A stretch of 64,000 nucleotides of DNA from Arthrobacter globiformis (GTDB lineage: Bacteria > Actinomycetota > Actinomycetes > Actinomycetales > Micrococcaceae), in assembly GCF_030818015.1 (NCBI RefSeq), contig NZ_JAUSZX010000001.1, positions 2,480,001 through 2,544,000 of the forward strand, written 5' to 3'. The notes beneath the pieces were generated by a model. The model was not told where the DNA came from, searched no databases, and was given only the letters and a program-made list of their open reading frames with translations. Shown in pieces: positions 53,198 to 63,523 of the stretch (position 1 is its first letter; each line of letters starts with the position of its first letter). A program made the translations under genes and the position numbers.

Positions 53198-53917
53198 TTG
53201 AAGACCCGCAGCATGCACCATTCGCTCGCAGCAGCCACCCTGGCAGTCATCGTGCTCACCAGCACGGCCTGCACCGCCCAACCGGGCGGTCCGCAACGGT
53301 CCGTCACAACACCAGGGGCCACCCCAACGTCCACAGCTGAACCGACAACGGCAGCAACCACGTCCTCATCCGCGCCCAACGCGGAGACCCGGCACGGGAA
53401 ACATTTCACCTTCCCTGACGGGCACATCTCATTCAACTACCCGGCCGACTGGACGGTCAGGACCGAACAGGGCCCGTACCTGACCGAGAAGGACAAAGCC
53501 GGTTCCGTGATCGCTGTCCTGGCGGACAGCTCCGGATCGGAAGTTGCCCGCATCCACAGCGGCATGTACGGCGATGCCGCTGCCGGTCCAGCCAAGCGGA
53601 CCGTCCTGGATCACGCCCCCGTGCGCGGGATCACCGATAAGGCCGGGGAGCCAACTGAGTTCGGATTCGGCTACGACATCATCGCTGGCCGCCCGGACTA
53701 TTTCATGGACGTCAGGCTCGCCCACGAGTTCCTGCCGTCCCAGGACAGTTCCGGAACAAACCAGGTGCTCCTGGCCAACGGGGTCATGTCTGCCTTCGGG
53801 GTCTTCCACGACGAGAAGAAGCCCGCCTTCGCAACCCCCGAGGCAGCCAAAGCCTGGACGGCAACTGAGAAGTTCCATCAGCTCAAGGGCCTGCTGCTCA
53901 GCCTGGAATACAAATAG
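53198..53917 (+). CDS. Lipoprotein of unknown function
   Basis: A 239-residue protein with a lipoprotein signal (AAATLAVIVLTSTACTAQ), a Thr/Pro/Ala linker and a beta-rich domain starting near residue 70 (HFTFPDGHISFNYPADWTV), as in PsbP-like or LpqN-type domains. TTG at 53198 has GGAGAG at correct spacing; ATG at 53213 is the alternative. Function unknown. Confidence 0.75.
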   Translation: MKTRSMHHSLAAATLAVIVLTSTACTAQPGGPQRSVTTPGATPTSTAEPTTAATTSSSAPNAETRHGKHFTFPDGHISFNYPADWTVRTEQGPYLTEKDKAGSVIAVLADSSGSEVARIHSGMYGDAAAGPAKRTVLDHAPVRGITDKAGEPTEFGFGYDIIAGRPDYFMDVRLAHEFLPSQDSSGTNQVLLANGVMSAFGVFHDEKKPAFATPEAAKAWTATEKFHQLKGLLLSLEYK

Positions 53918-54527
53918 GCACCACTGCGCTGAGGGTGCGTAGGGTCACTGTGTGAACTGTGCTGAGGGCTGAAGGGGCGCATTGCGCAGGCGAACGCTGT
54001 ACCAAGAGTTCTGTGAAGCCCTGTCTTCGAGGTCTACCATGCGTGATCGATGCGGCCCAAAGAAATGCCAGTGCGTGCGGGCCGGGGCGGTGGGTGTTCC
54101 CTCCGGGCCCCTTGATCCTGATGTGCGCGGCGGTTCTGACAGCCGTCACCGGCTGCCATGAACAGCAACAGGGGTACCCGCCGACAGGCCCTTGCAGGCA
54201 GGGTCCATCGCGATGTTCTCGATCCACGTGCAGGAGGCCATTGCCACCGCATCTGCCGGCGCAGGCGTACTCCGCCTGGTGCCATTCGGACTCGTCGCCG
54301 ACCAGTTGTGAATGCGGGGCTGGCGTCTTCGCCGGGTCCGTATGCAAGGGGGAATGCGTTGCGGATCCGGCCATCTGAAGCGTCGGTTCGCGGCTACCTA
54401 TGCTTCAGTGACAAGACCAGGGTCGGGTGCGCACATTGTGAAATGCAGGGCCTACCTGAGAGCGGTGGATCGCTTTTACCCCCTGTCTGAGGGGGACCGT
54501 GTGGTGTCTTTAGGGTTTCCTCAAGCT
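53918..54527. other. Decayed stretch with fragment of SIAMFSIH family
   Basis: At 54201-54311 the plus strand reads GSIAMFSIHVQEAIATASAG, GVLRLVPFGLVADQL and stop, similar to the fragment at 52395. Otherwise no supported gene. Confidence 0.4.
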
Positions 54528-55200
54528 TCATCCGCCATCCGGGGACTGGCGCGGTTTCCTTCCCCGTTGCCTGCCGCTTTGCCAGCCAGGCAGAACCCGG
54601 TCCAGCGCCTGGATTTTGGACTCGTCCAGCTCGCCGTGGTGGAACTTTGAGCGTTGGGAGTGCGGCCAGACGCCCAGGTCGTGCTCGACACCTGTGATTG
54701 CTGCTTTGTGCCGCGGCCAGTCGTGCCCGGCTGCCCGGTAGGCGGTACGCGCTGCAAGCCGTTGATGCCACCTTGCCTCGTCCCCCTCTGCGCGCGGCCG
54801 GGTCTGCCAGCCCGGCAGCACGGCTAGACCTTACCGGTACTCCTCGGCAAGGGTCCCGGCCCGCGCGTCCTCCCGCCTCCGCTGCAGCCAGGCCGCGAGT
54901 GTCCGCTCGGTTTCGCTGGGGGACTGCCGGGACGGATAAGCGCCCGCTTTTTTGGACCCAGGAAACCAACTGGTGCATGCGTTCCAGGCCTTGGGGAGTG
55001 GCGGGGGCGGGTTTTGTTCCGGCGGTGGCCGCGTGTTCTGCCTCCAACCCCGGTTCGAGCTTGCGGGCAATCTTCAGGTGGTAGCCCACGGTTGAGCGTG
55101 CCGCTCTGACCAGACGCGCGATCTGGTCGCGGCTCAGGCCCTTCCGGTACATGAGGACCCACTCCTGGTTCGGAGCCTTGCCCCGCCTCGTTGTCGCCAC
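54528..55200 (-). pseudogene. Helicase-associated-domain protein, disrupted
   Basis: MATTRRGKAPNQEWVLMYRK, an HTH-like segment (LSRDQIARLVRAARSTVGYH), and SWVQKSGRLSVPAVP are in one frame; after a shift near 54950, ETERTLAAWLQRRREDARAG and TLAEEYR then stop; then LPGWQTRPRAEGDEARWHQR, RSKFHHGELDESKIQALDRV and LPGWQ. The W-x-R-R-x9-L and LPGW units are those of actinobacterial helicase-associated repeats. One frameshift and one in-frame stop. Confidence 0.55.
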
Positions 55201-55266
55201 GGGTCCATCCTTCCATTCGTCCCGCCACCCCCTCAGGGCGCGCGGGCCAGGGGGCTGGGCGGCTGG

Positions 55267-55713
55267 TCAGGAATCGGAAAGGGCCTTGATGCAGGATGCG
55301 AGCAAGTCCCGCAGTTGTCGTTGTTCGGTGGTGTTGAGCCGCTGCCGCATTTGAGTCTCCACCGCGCTGGCAGCGGCGCTGGCGGCCTGCAGCCGCTCTC
55401 GCCCCAGCGGGGTCAGCTCGACGGGGAGGGTCCGGCCAGCAGACGGCTGCTCAGACCGGGAGACGAGACGTTCCCGTTCGAGGGACTGCAAGAGGACGTT
55501 CATCGACTGCCGGGAGACGAAGGCTCCGCGGGCCAGCTCGGAATTGGAGAGACCCGGTCGCTGAGCGAGGAGCTCGAGGCAGGCGTACTGCGGCACCGTC
55601 ATTCCCAGTGGTCGCAGCGCAGTATCCAGCGCTGACCGCAGCACGCTGTGCGCCTGCTTGAGGAGATAGCTCAGTGACGTGTCCAGGTCGATCTCCATGC
55701 TGTCTTGACTCAT
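55267..55713 (-). CDS. MarR-family regulator 2
   Basis: A 148-residue MarR protein: LGMTVPQYACLELLAQRPGL, SRQSMNVLLQSLERERLVSR (recognition helix) and GRTLPVELTPLGRERL (wing). ATG at 55713; the frame is open to 55800. Divergent from a VOC gene with two TGTCA-type palindromes between, one overlapping its own start codon, so autoregulation is likely. Confidence 0.88.
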   Translation of the reverse strand: MSQDSMEIDLDTSLSYLLKQAHSVLRSALDTALRPLGMTVPQYACLELLAQRPGLSNSELARGAFVSRQSMNVLLQSLERERLVSRSEQPSAGRTLPVELTPLGRERLQAASAAASAVETQMRQRLNTTEQRQLRDLLASCIKALSDS

Positions 55714-55728
55714 GTCAACATTCTGACA
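55713..55728. promoter_or_regulatory. MarR operator, near-palindrome
   Basis: TGTCAACATTCTGACA, overlapping the first base of the MarR start codon. Confidence 0.55.
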
Positions 55729-55740
55729 TAGATTCCTCGA

Positions 55741-55756
55741 TGTCAGTATACTGACA
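55741..55756. promoter_or_regulatory. MarR operator, perfect palindrome
   Basis: TGTCAGTATACTGACA, 28 bp from the first site and 18 bp before the VOC start. A strong candidate repressor site. Confidence 0.7.
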
Positions 55757-55774
55757 TAAACAGGAGGTAATGCC

Positions 55775-56143
55775 ATGACCGCTATTGGGCCCGATTTCAT
55801 TTCCCTGCAGGTGCGTGATCTGGAACGCTCGGCGGCGTTCTACGAGCAGCAACTGGGGCTGGCGCGAGCGAAGGCCGGCCCGCCCCACGCCGTCGTCTTC
55901 GAAACGCAGCCCGTTTCCTTCGCGGTACGCGAACCGCTGCCAGGAACGAGCCTCGACACGGTCCCCCGGCCAGGAGAAGGCATCGCGCTCTGGCTCCGCG
56001 CCACGGACGCCCAACAGCTTCACGACGCTCTAGCCGCGGCCGGCACGCCGATCACCTCGGCGCCGTTCGACGGGCCGTTCGGACGCACCTTCACCTTCGC
56101 TGACCCGGACGGCTACAGGATCACGATCCATGACACCGTCTGA
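55775..56143 (+). CDS. VOC-family (glyoxalase/bleomycin-resistance-like) protein
   Basis: A 122-residue VOC protein: DFISLQVRDLERSAAFYEQQ, ALWLRATDAQQLHDAL and GRTFTFADPDGYRITIHD. ATG behind AGGAGGT. Divergent from its probable MarR repressor; typical small-molecule resistance pair. Confidence 0.88.
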   Translation: MTAIGPDFISLQVRDLERSAAFYEQQLGLARAKAGPPHAVVFETQPVSFAVREPLPGTSLDTVPRPGEGIALWLRATDAQQLHDALAAAGTPITSAPFDGPFGRTFTFADPDGYRITIHDTV

Positions 56144-56176
56144 ACAGGACCGCCTGAATGGGCCTCTGGGGGCGAG

Positions 56177-56653
56177 ATGAGCGCGTGGTTGGGAGTTGTA
56201 TCTGCTGAGCACGTTCGCCGCGCCGTCGCTCTGGGTATCGCACAAATCTGCCATGGAAAGCGGGGGAGCCTGGCGCGCATGCAGGCCGGCGACACGCTCA
56301 TTTTCTACTCGCCGGTCCACCGGCTCGGAGACAAAACCCCGCTGCGGCACTTCACCGCCCTGGGTGAAATCGCCGACGACGAGATCTGGCAGGCAGATGA
56401 AGGCGGCTTCGGACCGTTCCGGCGGCGCGTTCATTACGCTGACGCTGCACCTGTGGACCTGCGGTCGGTTCATGACCAGCTGCACCTCACCGCGGCAGCG
56501 AACTGGGGATACCAGCTCCGACGCGGCCTCGTGCCACTGGATAGCCACGACGTCAACATACTCCAATCCGCTATGGGCCCGGTCACGATGAAAACAGGAA
56601 GGGCCCGGCGTTTGCCGGGCCCTTCCTGTTTGCTCGGCAATGGGGGCGCATGA
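56177..56653 (+). CDS. EVE-domain protein
   Basis: A 158-residue protein with an EVE/PUA-like fold: MSAWLGVVSAEHVRRAVALG, GDTLIFYSPVHRLGDKTPLR, FTALGEIADDEIWQAD and FRRRVHY. The family binds modified nucleic-acid bases. The last 20 codons run through a terminator hairpin, so the original C-terminus may have been lost and replaced. Confidence 0.85.
   Translation: MSAWLGVVSAEHVRRAVALGIAQICHGKRGSLARMQAGDTLIFYSPVHRLGDKTPLRHFTALGEIADDEIWQADEGGFGPFRRRVHYADAAPVDLRSVHDQLHLTAAANWGYQLRRGLVPLDSHDVNILQSAMGPVTMKTGRARRLPGPSCLLGNGGA
56596..56627 (+). terminator. Terminator inside the end of EVE gene
   Basis: AGGAAGGGCCCGGC and GCCGGGCCCTTCCT (14-bp arms, 4-base loop) followed by GTTT. It lies before the in-frame stop at 56653. 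Confidence 0.75.
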
Positions 56654-56797
56654 GATAGGCGGCGTTGAGGGTGACGGCCTGATCCCGTGCGCAGGCCCTA
56701 TCTTCCTGCTGGTGTTTACCCTCGGTTCCGCCCCCGCCGGGCAGCGGTTCGACCAGCCCGCAGGTTACTGACACCGCCAGCGAGCTGATCGCCTGAG

Positions 56798-56826
56798 AAG
56801 CCCGTTGTCACCTGACGGCGGGGCTT
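56798..56826 (+). terminator. Hairpin AAGCCCG/CGGGGCTT
   Basis: AAGCCCG, 14-base loop, CGGGGCTT, then TCTT. Resembles a terminator; no intact gene precedes it. Confidence 0.4.
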
Positions 56827-56849
56827 TCTTATGCACGTAGGATGGTCCG

Positions 56850-57108
56850 GTGTCCGATGAACCCAAGAAGCACTGATTCCTGATCATTGACCAGGCCGCT
56901 GAAGAGCTGAACGTGGAGCAAAGCCTCATCCGGTCACTGATCAAGTAGCGGTGAGCTTCGCGCCATCCAGGTCGGCGGCCGGGCCATCTGGCGCATCGGG
57001 GCCAACGACCTCGTGGACTATATCGCCGAGGCCTACCGGCGCACCGTTGAGCACGTCGCTGCCGGGGAACTCAAGGTGGACGGGGAGCCTGGCGCGGGGC
57101 AGGCGTGA
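56850..57108 (+). pseudogene. Excisionase-like HTH protein (copy B)
   Basis: VSDEPKKH, stop, FLIIDQAAEELNVEQSLIRS, LIK, stop, then after a one-base shift LRAIQVGGRAIWRIGANDLV and DYIAEAYRRTVEHVAAGEL. A full excisionase/MerR-like helix-turn-helix, about 85 residues, broken by two stops and a shift. Its second half is closely similar to copy A at 43637. Confidence 0.6.
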
Positions 57109-57114
57109 TGCACC

Positions 57115-57692
57115 TGACCGGTCACACGTACTCCGCCCACTGGCCCTGTCCACGGCGTATCGCCCGGGCTGGGGGGCAACAGATGTGCGAAAAGGTACCC
57201 CTGCTGAATTCCAATGACCCGGGAAGTGGTCCTGGCGCAATCCAGTGCGAGCTCCATCGGCCGGAAGGGGGCGCCGGGATGCTCCTGTCCAACGGCGACC
57301 TTCGCACCGGAAGCACCAACACAGGCTGCAGTGACGGTGTATAGCCCGGCTGCCGGCACCTTCGCCGTCGTGCCAAAGCCCCGGAGGGGGCCATCGAGTG
57401 GCCCTTCCTCAAAAAGGAGGCTTGGCCCCGGCACTGCCTTAAGGAGCCGGTCCAGCTCAGCGTAGTTTTTGACCTCACGCGCCAGGACCTGAGGATCCCT
57501 GTGGGGCTTCGGCGGCGCCTTGCTACCGGCGCCGGGGCAGGAGTGTGGGTGTGCGCGGGTTCGGGGTCAGTTGTTGGCGTGTGCACCGGCTCCGGGTAGT
57601 CATAGACGCACCCCGCAGTCCCGCTTAAAGGGATCAGCAGGCACAGGGCAAGTCCGATCTGGTGCCGCCTGTCCTTCATTCCCACGTTTCCA
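57115..57692 (-). pseudogene. Lipoprotein of unknown function (copy B)
   Basis: MKDRRHQIGLALCLLIPLSG then TAGCVYDYPEPVHTP is the lipoprotein signal; after a frameshift near 57510 the domain continues PLDGPLRGFGTTAKVPAAGL, YTVTAACVGASGAKVAVGQE, and VGGVRVTG. Strongly similar to copy A (43820). The stop has also been lost. Confidence 0.65.
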
Positions 57693-57806
57693 TGGTGGGC
57701 AAGCCAGCAGTTCGAAACAACCACCGTGCCGATCAAGATGCATCATCTGGAAGACACTCCGCGCTGTACCCGCCATCCTGTCGGTGCCCGGGAGGACCAT
57801 GAAGGC

Positions 57807-58090
57807 GTGACGGCTCCAACAGTGGAAGCGGTGATCAACGACCTGATGGATCGCGCCTGGAATGTTGTCTACGACCTGCTCTCGGAGCGGGGCCTGCTCG
57901 GTGACGGCTGGACGTCGAGGCGTACACCGGGATCCGTTCCTGGGTGGACGGCCTCACCCGCTACACCGTCGTCCACTCCCAGGCCGTGGCGGTGCTGTTC
58001 GCCGACACCCGTCCTGTGGACGCCATCGTGTTCCATCACGACCTGCTCGGCGCCGACGACCCGAAGGCCTTCTTCACGGCTCCGGGGTAG
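57807..58090 (+). pseudogene. MTAPTVEA protein (copy B), one frameshift
   Basis: VTAPTVEAVINDLMDRAWNV, VYDLLSERGLLGDGW, then after a shift near 57913 VEAYTGIRSWVDGLTRYTVV, HSQAVAVLFADTRPVDAIVF and HHDLLGADDPKAFFTAPG. Restored, it would be a 95-residue protein. Copy A at 50177 lacks the centre. Family not recognised. Confidence 0.5.
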
Positions 58091-58236
58091 CCGCAACTGT
58101 CCATGGACAGTCGGAGCACCGACTGACTCCGCTTGAGCTGCCGGCAGGCAGTTTCAGCTCTCGCGCCGAGAGCTTCGGTCAGATTAGGCTCAATCCACAG
58201 TTAAACGGCTACCGAAAGGGCGAACAGATCGGCGCA

Positions 58237-58300
58237 TGAGGCTTTTTGCCTTTCGAGAATGACGATGCACTGGACTGGCTGGACGACCTCGACGCGGGGG
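58237..58300 (+). pseudogene. DUF4259-like N-terminal fragment
   Basis: FENDDALDWLDDLDAGG matches the N-terminal segment of DUF4259 proteins. Only about 20 codons remain, ending at the IS256 remnant. Confidence 0.4.
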
Positions 58301-58868
58301 GGCGCAGAGGTTGTGCGCGGTAGTTGGCCATCAGCACGGTCCGGGCCCTGGCGGTGGTCCAGACCTGCATCGTGCACCTGATCCGCAACACCTTCCGCTA
58401 CGCGGCCCGGCAGTACTGGGACGAGATGTCCCGTGACCTTCGCCCGGTCTACACGGCACCGTCCGAGGCCGCGGCGAAGGAGCGATTTGTGGAGTTCTCG
58501 GGCAAACGGGGCCGGCAGTACCCGGCGATCACCCGGCTGTGGGAAAACGCCTGGAGCGAGTTCGTGCCGTTCCTGGACTACGACGCCGAAATCCGGCGGG
58601 TCATCTGCAGCGCCAACGCCACCGAATACCTCAACGCCCGCTACCGGCGCGCGGCCAGGGCCCGGGGCCATTTCCCCAGCGAGCAGGCGGCCCTGAATGC
58701 CTCTACCTCGCCACCCGGGCACTGGACCCCACCGGCAAAGGCAGGGCACGATGGGCCACACGATGGAAGCCGGCCCTGAACGCCTTCGCCATCGGCTTCG
58801 ACGGATGTCAGCGATGGTCGAAAAGTGAGCCATTTCGCGGGTTGAAAACTGAGCCACGTTGACGTTGG

Positions 58869-60871
<2,003 letters not shown>

Positions 60872-60962
60872 CCACCCAATCGTTTGGAACGGGTGGCTCA
60901 GTTTTCAACCGGCACAATGGCTCAATTTTCGACCGTCACCGACAGACGGAAGAATCAACTAA

Positions 60963-61198
60963 ACGCCAACCGGGGATCCACCGAAAATCGGACAGTCCCG
61001 CGCCGGCAGGTGAGCGATTCATCCCTCTGGGTGTGGCGCAGGTTCTGGTAGAGGGTCTCCCTGTTGATTCCGTCGTCACGAGCAAGGACGGTTTTTGGAA
61101 CATGGCTGCCTGCGCGCTGGACCACCAGCTCTGCCGAATAATCGCCCAAGGGGGCCTGCCCTAGACAGTGCACCTTGTCGATGTTCTTACCGGAGGCG
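60963..61198 (-). pseudogene. Recombinase C-terminal HTH remnant
   Basis: GDYSAELVVQRAGSHVPKTV and LARDDGINRETLYQNLRHTQ resemble the C-terminal Hin-type helix-turn-helix of serine recombinases. No catalytic part. The IS256 right end (CCGAAAATCGGACAG near 60980) also lies here. Confidence 0.4.
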
Positions 61199-61801
61199 TT
61201 AGCGGGGTACGAGCAGGCTGGTTTGGGTGCGGATGTCGTGAGTGATTGCATCGGTACTCGAGGCAGCGTTCACGCTTGCTGCCATGCTGAGGAACATGAT
61301 TGCCGAGACAATGTGTGCCGTTGTTGCGGCATCAGCGGCACCGGTCAGCCCATCTCTGGCCAGAACGGCAGCGATGGCCTCCTCGGTTTTCGCCACGATG
61401 GAGAGGGCCTCGCTGTGGTGCGGCTCCGTCGAGTCGCCGAAGACCATCTCGCGCAGGTAGGTGCGCCCGTTGTCGACTTGGGTTCGGTTGCACTCCACGA
61501 TTGGCCGCACGATGGCCATCACTGCTTCCAGTGCATCGGGGATGCTTTCGGCATCTGCACGGCCCCGCTCGAGGGCTTCGGCGTAGTGGGCGTTCTGAAC
61601 GAGCAGGAGGAGTTCTCCTTTGGTTTTGGCGTAGAGGAACAGGGTTCCGGTGCCGATGTCGGCCTTTTCGGCGATTTGCTGGGTTGTGACGTCCTCGATG
61701 CCGTGTTCCGCGAACAGTTCGCTGGCTGCGGCGGTGATGCGGTCGAGTTTATGCTGCTTGTTCCGCTCGCGCCGTCCGATCGGCTGGGACGTGACAGGCA
61801 T
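61199..61801 (-). CDS. TetR-family regulator
   Basis: A 200-residue TetR protein: ITAAASELFAEHGIEDVTTQ, QIAEKADIGTGTLFLYAKTK form the HTH, followed by an all-helical ligand domain. ATG at 61801 behind GGAGGAACC; the frame is open to 61912. An inverted repeat ACTCA-GTAT-TGAGT at 61831-61844 is a possible operator. Same strand as the EthD-like, hydrolase and oxidoreductase genes, which it may control. Confidence 0.88.
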   Translation of the reverse strand: MPVTSQPIGRRERNKQHKLDRITAAASELFAEHGIEDVTTQQIAEKADIGTGTLFLYAKTKGELLLLVQNAHYAEALERGRADAESIPDALEAVMAIVRPIVECNRTQVDNGRTYLREMVFGDSTEPHHSEALSIVAKTEEAIAAVLARDGLTGAADAATTAHIVSAIMFLSMAASVNAASSTDAITHDIRTQTSLLVPR

Positions 61802-61832
61802 GGGGGTTCCTCCGGACGTAAACTGACTGGAC

Positions 61833-62593
61833 TCAGTATTGAGTATAACGAGCCCGAGCCCGATTCCTCCCGCGGGTGCTCTCCTGTTGGTGGTGGCCGT
61901 CTTGCCTGGCATAGGTGAGGGCGGCTTCGACGTCGTAGGCGTGGATCGCGGGGGCCAGCGGGGTCAGCTGGCGGGAAAGCTTTTCAACCGTGCTGCTGCT
62001 GAAGAAGGTGTCGCAGGCGGCGTTGTTGGCGAAGCCCAGGATGAGGGAGGCGCGAAAGTGCTGGTCGCTGGGGTTGCCGTGGGCGACGTTGGGTTTCTCC
62101 CACATCTTGTTGATCCATGGCATGAAGGACTGCGTGCGCAGTTCCTTCAGCAAGCCGGTTCGCCGAGGGCGTGGACGAGTTGCTTGTTTGTGAATTTGTG
62201 AAACGCGCTTCCGCGGACACCGTGGCGGCGGCGGAGGAAGATGCGGTGGAAGATGACCACGCGGGAGCCGACTGTCTCTGCCGGGGTGGCGCCGTCGTAC
62301 CAGCGGGAAGACTTTCGCCGAGTGGCGTAGAGAACCGTGCGGCGGAATACGTTGACCTCGTCCTTATATGCCAGAGCGGTCTGCTTGCGCCCCTGCAGCG
62401 GGGAGAGCACGGATTGGAAGGTGACTTCCGCGACGCCGTCGATCTTCAGGTCATCCGGGATGGCGGTCTCCACGCCGGCCGTGGCGGGCCACAGGCCGGG
62501 TTTGTTTTCGGCGAGGTGGATCTGCCGGTATTCCGACAGGCCTGGGGTGGCGGCGATGATGTTGACGGTGAGGTGCCCATTCGTGCCTTCCTG
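61833..62593 (-). pseudogene. EthD-like protein, frameshifted
   Basis: LTVNIIAATPGLSEYRQIHL, LAENKPGLWPATAGVETAIP, DGVAEVTFQSVLSPLQGRKQ and HKFTNKQLVHALGEPA in one frame, then after a shift near 62160 LLKELRTQSFMPWINKMWEK, RASLILGFANNAACDTFFSS and APAIHAYDVEAALTYAR. Two ferredoxin-like (EthD/dimeric barrel) units are suggested. The ATG near 62580 is out of frame with the body, so two disruptions exist. Confidence 0.55.
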
Positions 62594-62609
62594 TCGCGAG
62601 CGGGAATGG

Positions 62610-63476
62610 TCAGGGGGTGAGGAATTCGACGGCGGCGGGGGCGAACTTGGCGTGATACTGGAAGATGCCGCCGTGACCGGAGTCAGGGTAGATGATCAGT
62701 TCGGATCCCTCGATGCGTCGATGCAGGTCCTCGGAGAGGACGGAAGGCACCATGCGGTCGTTGTCACCGTTGGCGATAAGGGTTGGGTGCGTGAGCGTGG
62801 ACAGGTCCGCTGGGGCGGAGCGGCCGAACTTCTGGATTGCCCTCAGCTGCGTCTGGAACGCAAGGGTGCTGATCGGCTTGTCACGGTCGACCGTGCGCTC
62901 CTTAAGGCGCTTGATGAACGCTTTCGCTGCGGGTTTGCCGGTGCTGTTGCGGTTGAAGAACAGGAATTCCTTGGGGTCCGACCTTGTCAGGGTTGCGCGG
63001 AAAATGTCCCGGTAGGTGGTGCCGACGACCCTGTCGATGTCTTTGCCTCCCCGCGGGCCGGTCCCGGTCAGCACGAGCTTGCGGACAAGGTTCGGATGCT
63101 TGAGGGCCAGGTCCTGGGCGATCATGCCGCCCAGTGAGAAGGCGAAGACATCGATTTTGTCGAACCCGAGGGCGTTAATGAAGGTGTAGGCGTCGTCGGC
63201 CATTGCCTCGATGCTGTCGGGAACATGCCCGGTGGACGCGCCAACGCCGGGCAGGTCGAAGGTGATGACGTGGCGGTTCTTGGCAATGGGGTCGATGATC
63301 CGGGGATCCCAGTTATCCATCGTGGCGGCGAGGTGCACGAAAAACACGACCGGGATGCCGCCCTTCGGCCCCAGCTCGCGGTAAGCATAGGTGATGCCTC
63401 TGGCGGTGATGGCGCTGGCAGGTGCTTTCGCGTACGAGGTGACGAGGAATTCCTTCGGGGTGTTGGTGTTGTCCAT
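62610..63476 (-). CDS. Alpha/beta hydrolase
   Basis: A 288-residue hydrolase. GIPVVFFVHLAATMDNWDP (oxyanion region), DLPGVGAST, nucleophile region AFSLGGM (Ser), Asp in ANGDNDRMVP and His in PDSGHGGIFQ. ATG behind GGAGAAG. Broad esterase/hydrolase family; grouped with EthD-like and quinone-oxidoreductase-like genes under a TetR regulator, suggesting aromatic or xenobiotic turnover. Confidence 0.9.
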   Translation of the reverse strand: MDNTNTPKEFLVTSYAKAPASAITARGITYAYRELGPKGGIPVVFFVHLAATMDNWDPRIIDPIAKNRHVITFDLPGVGASTGHVPDSIEAMADDAYTFINALGFDKIDVFAFSLGGMIAQDLALKHPNLVRKLVLTGTGPRGGKDIDRVVGTTYRDIFRATLTRSDPKEFLFFNRNSTGKPAAKAFIKRLKERTVDRDKPISTLAFQTQLRAIQKFGRSAPADLSTLTHPTLIANGDNDRMVPSVLSEDLHRRIEGSELIIYPDSGHGGIFQYHAKFAPAAVEFLTP

Positions 63477-63523
63477 TACGGTACTTCTCCTGCGTGGTTT
63501 GTGATGACGAAAAGGATGGGGGG

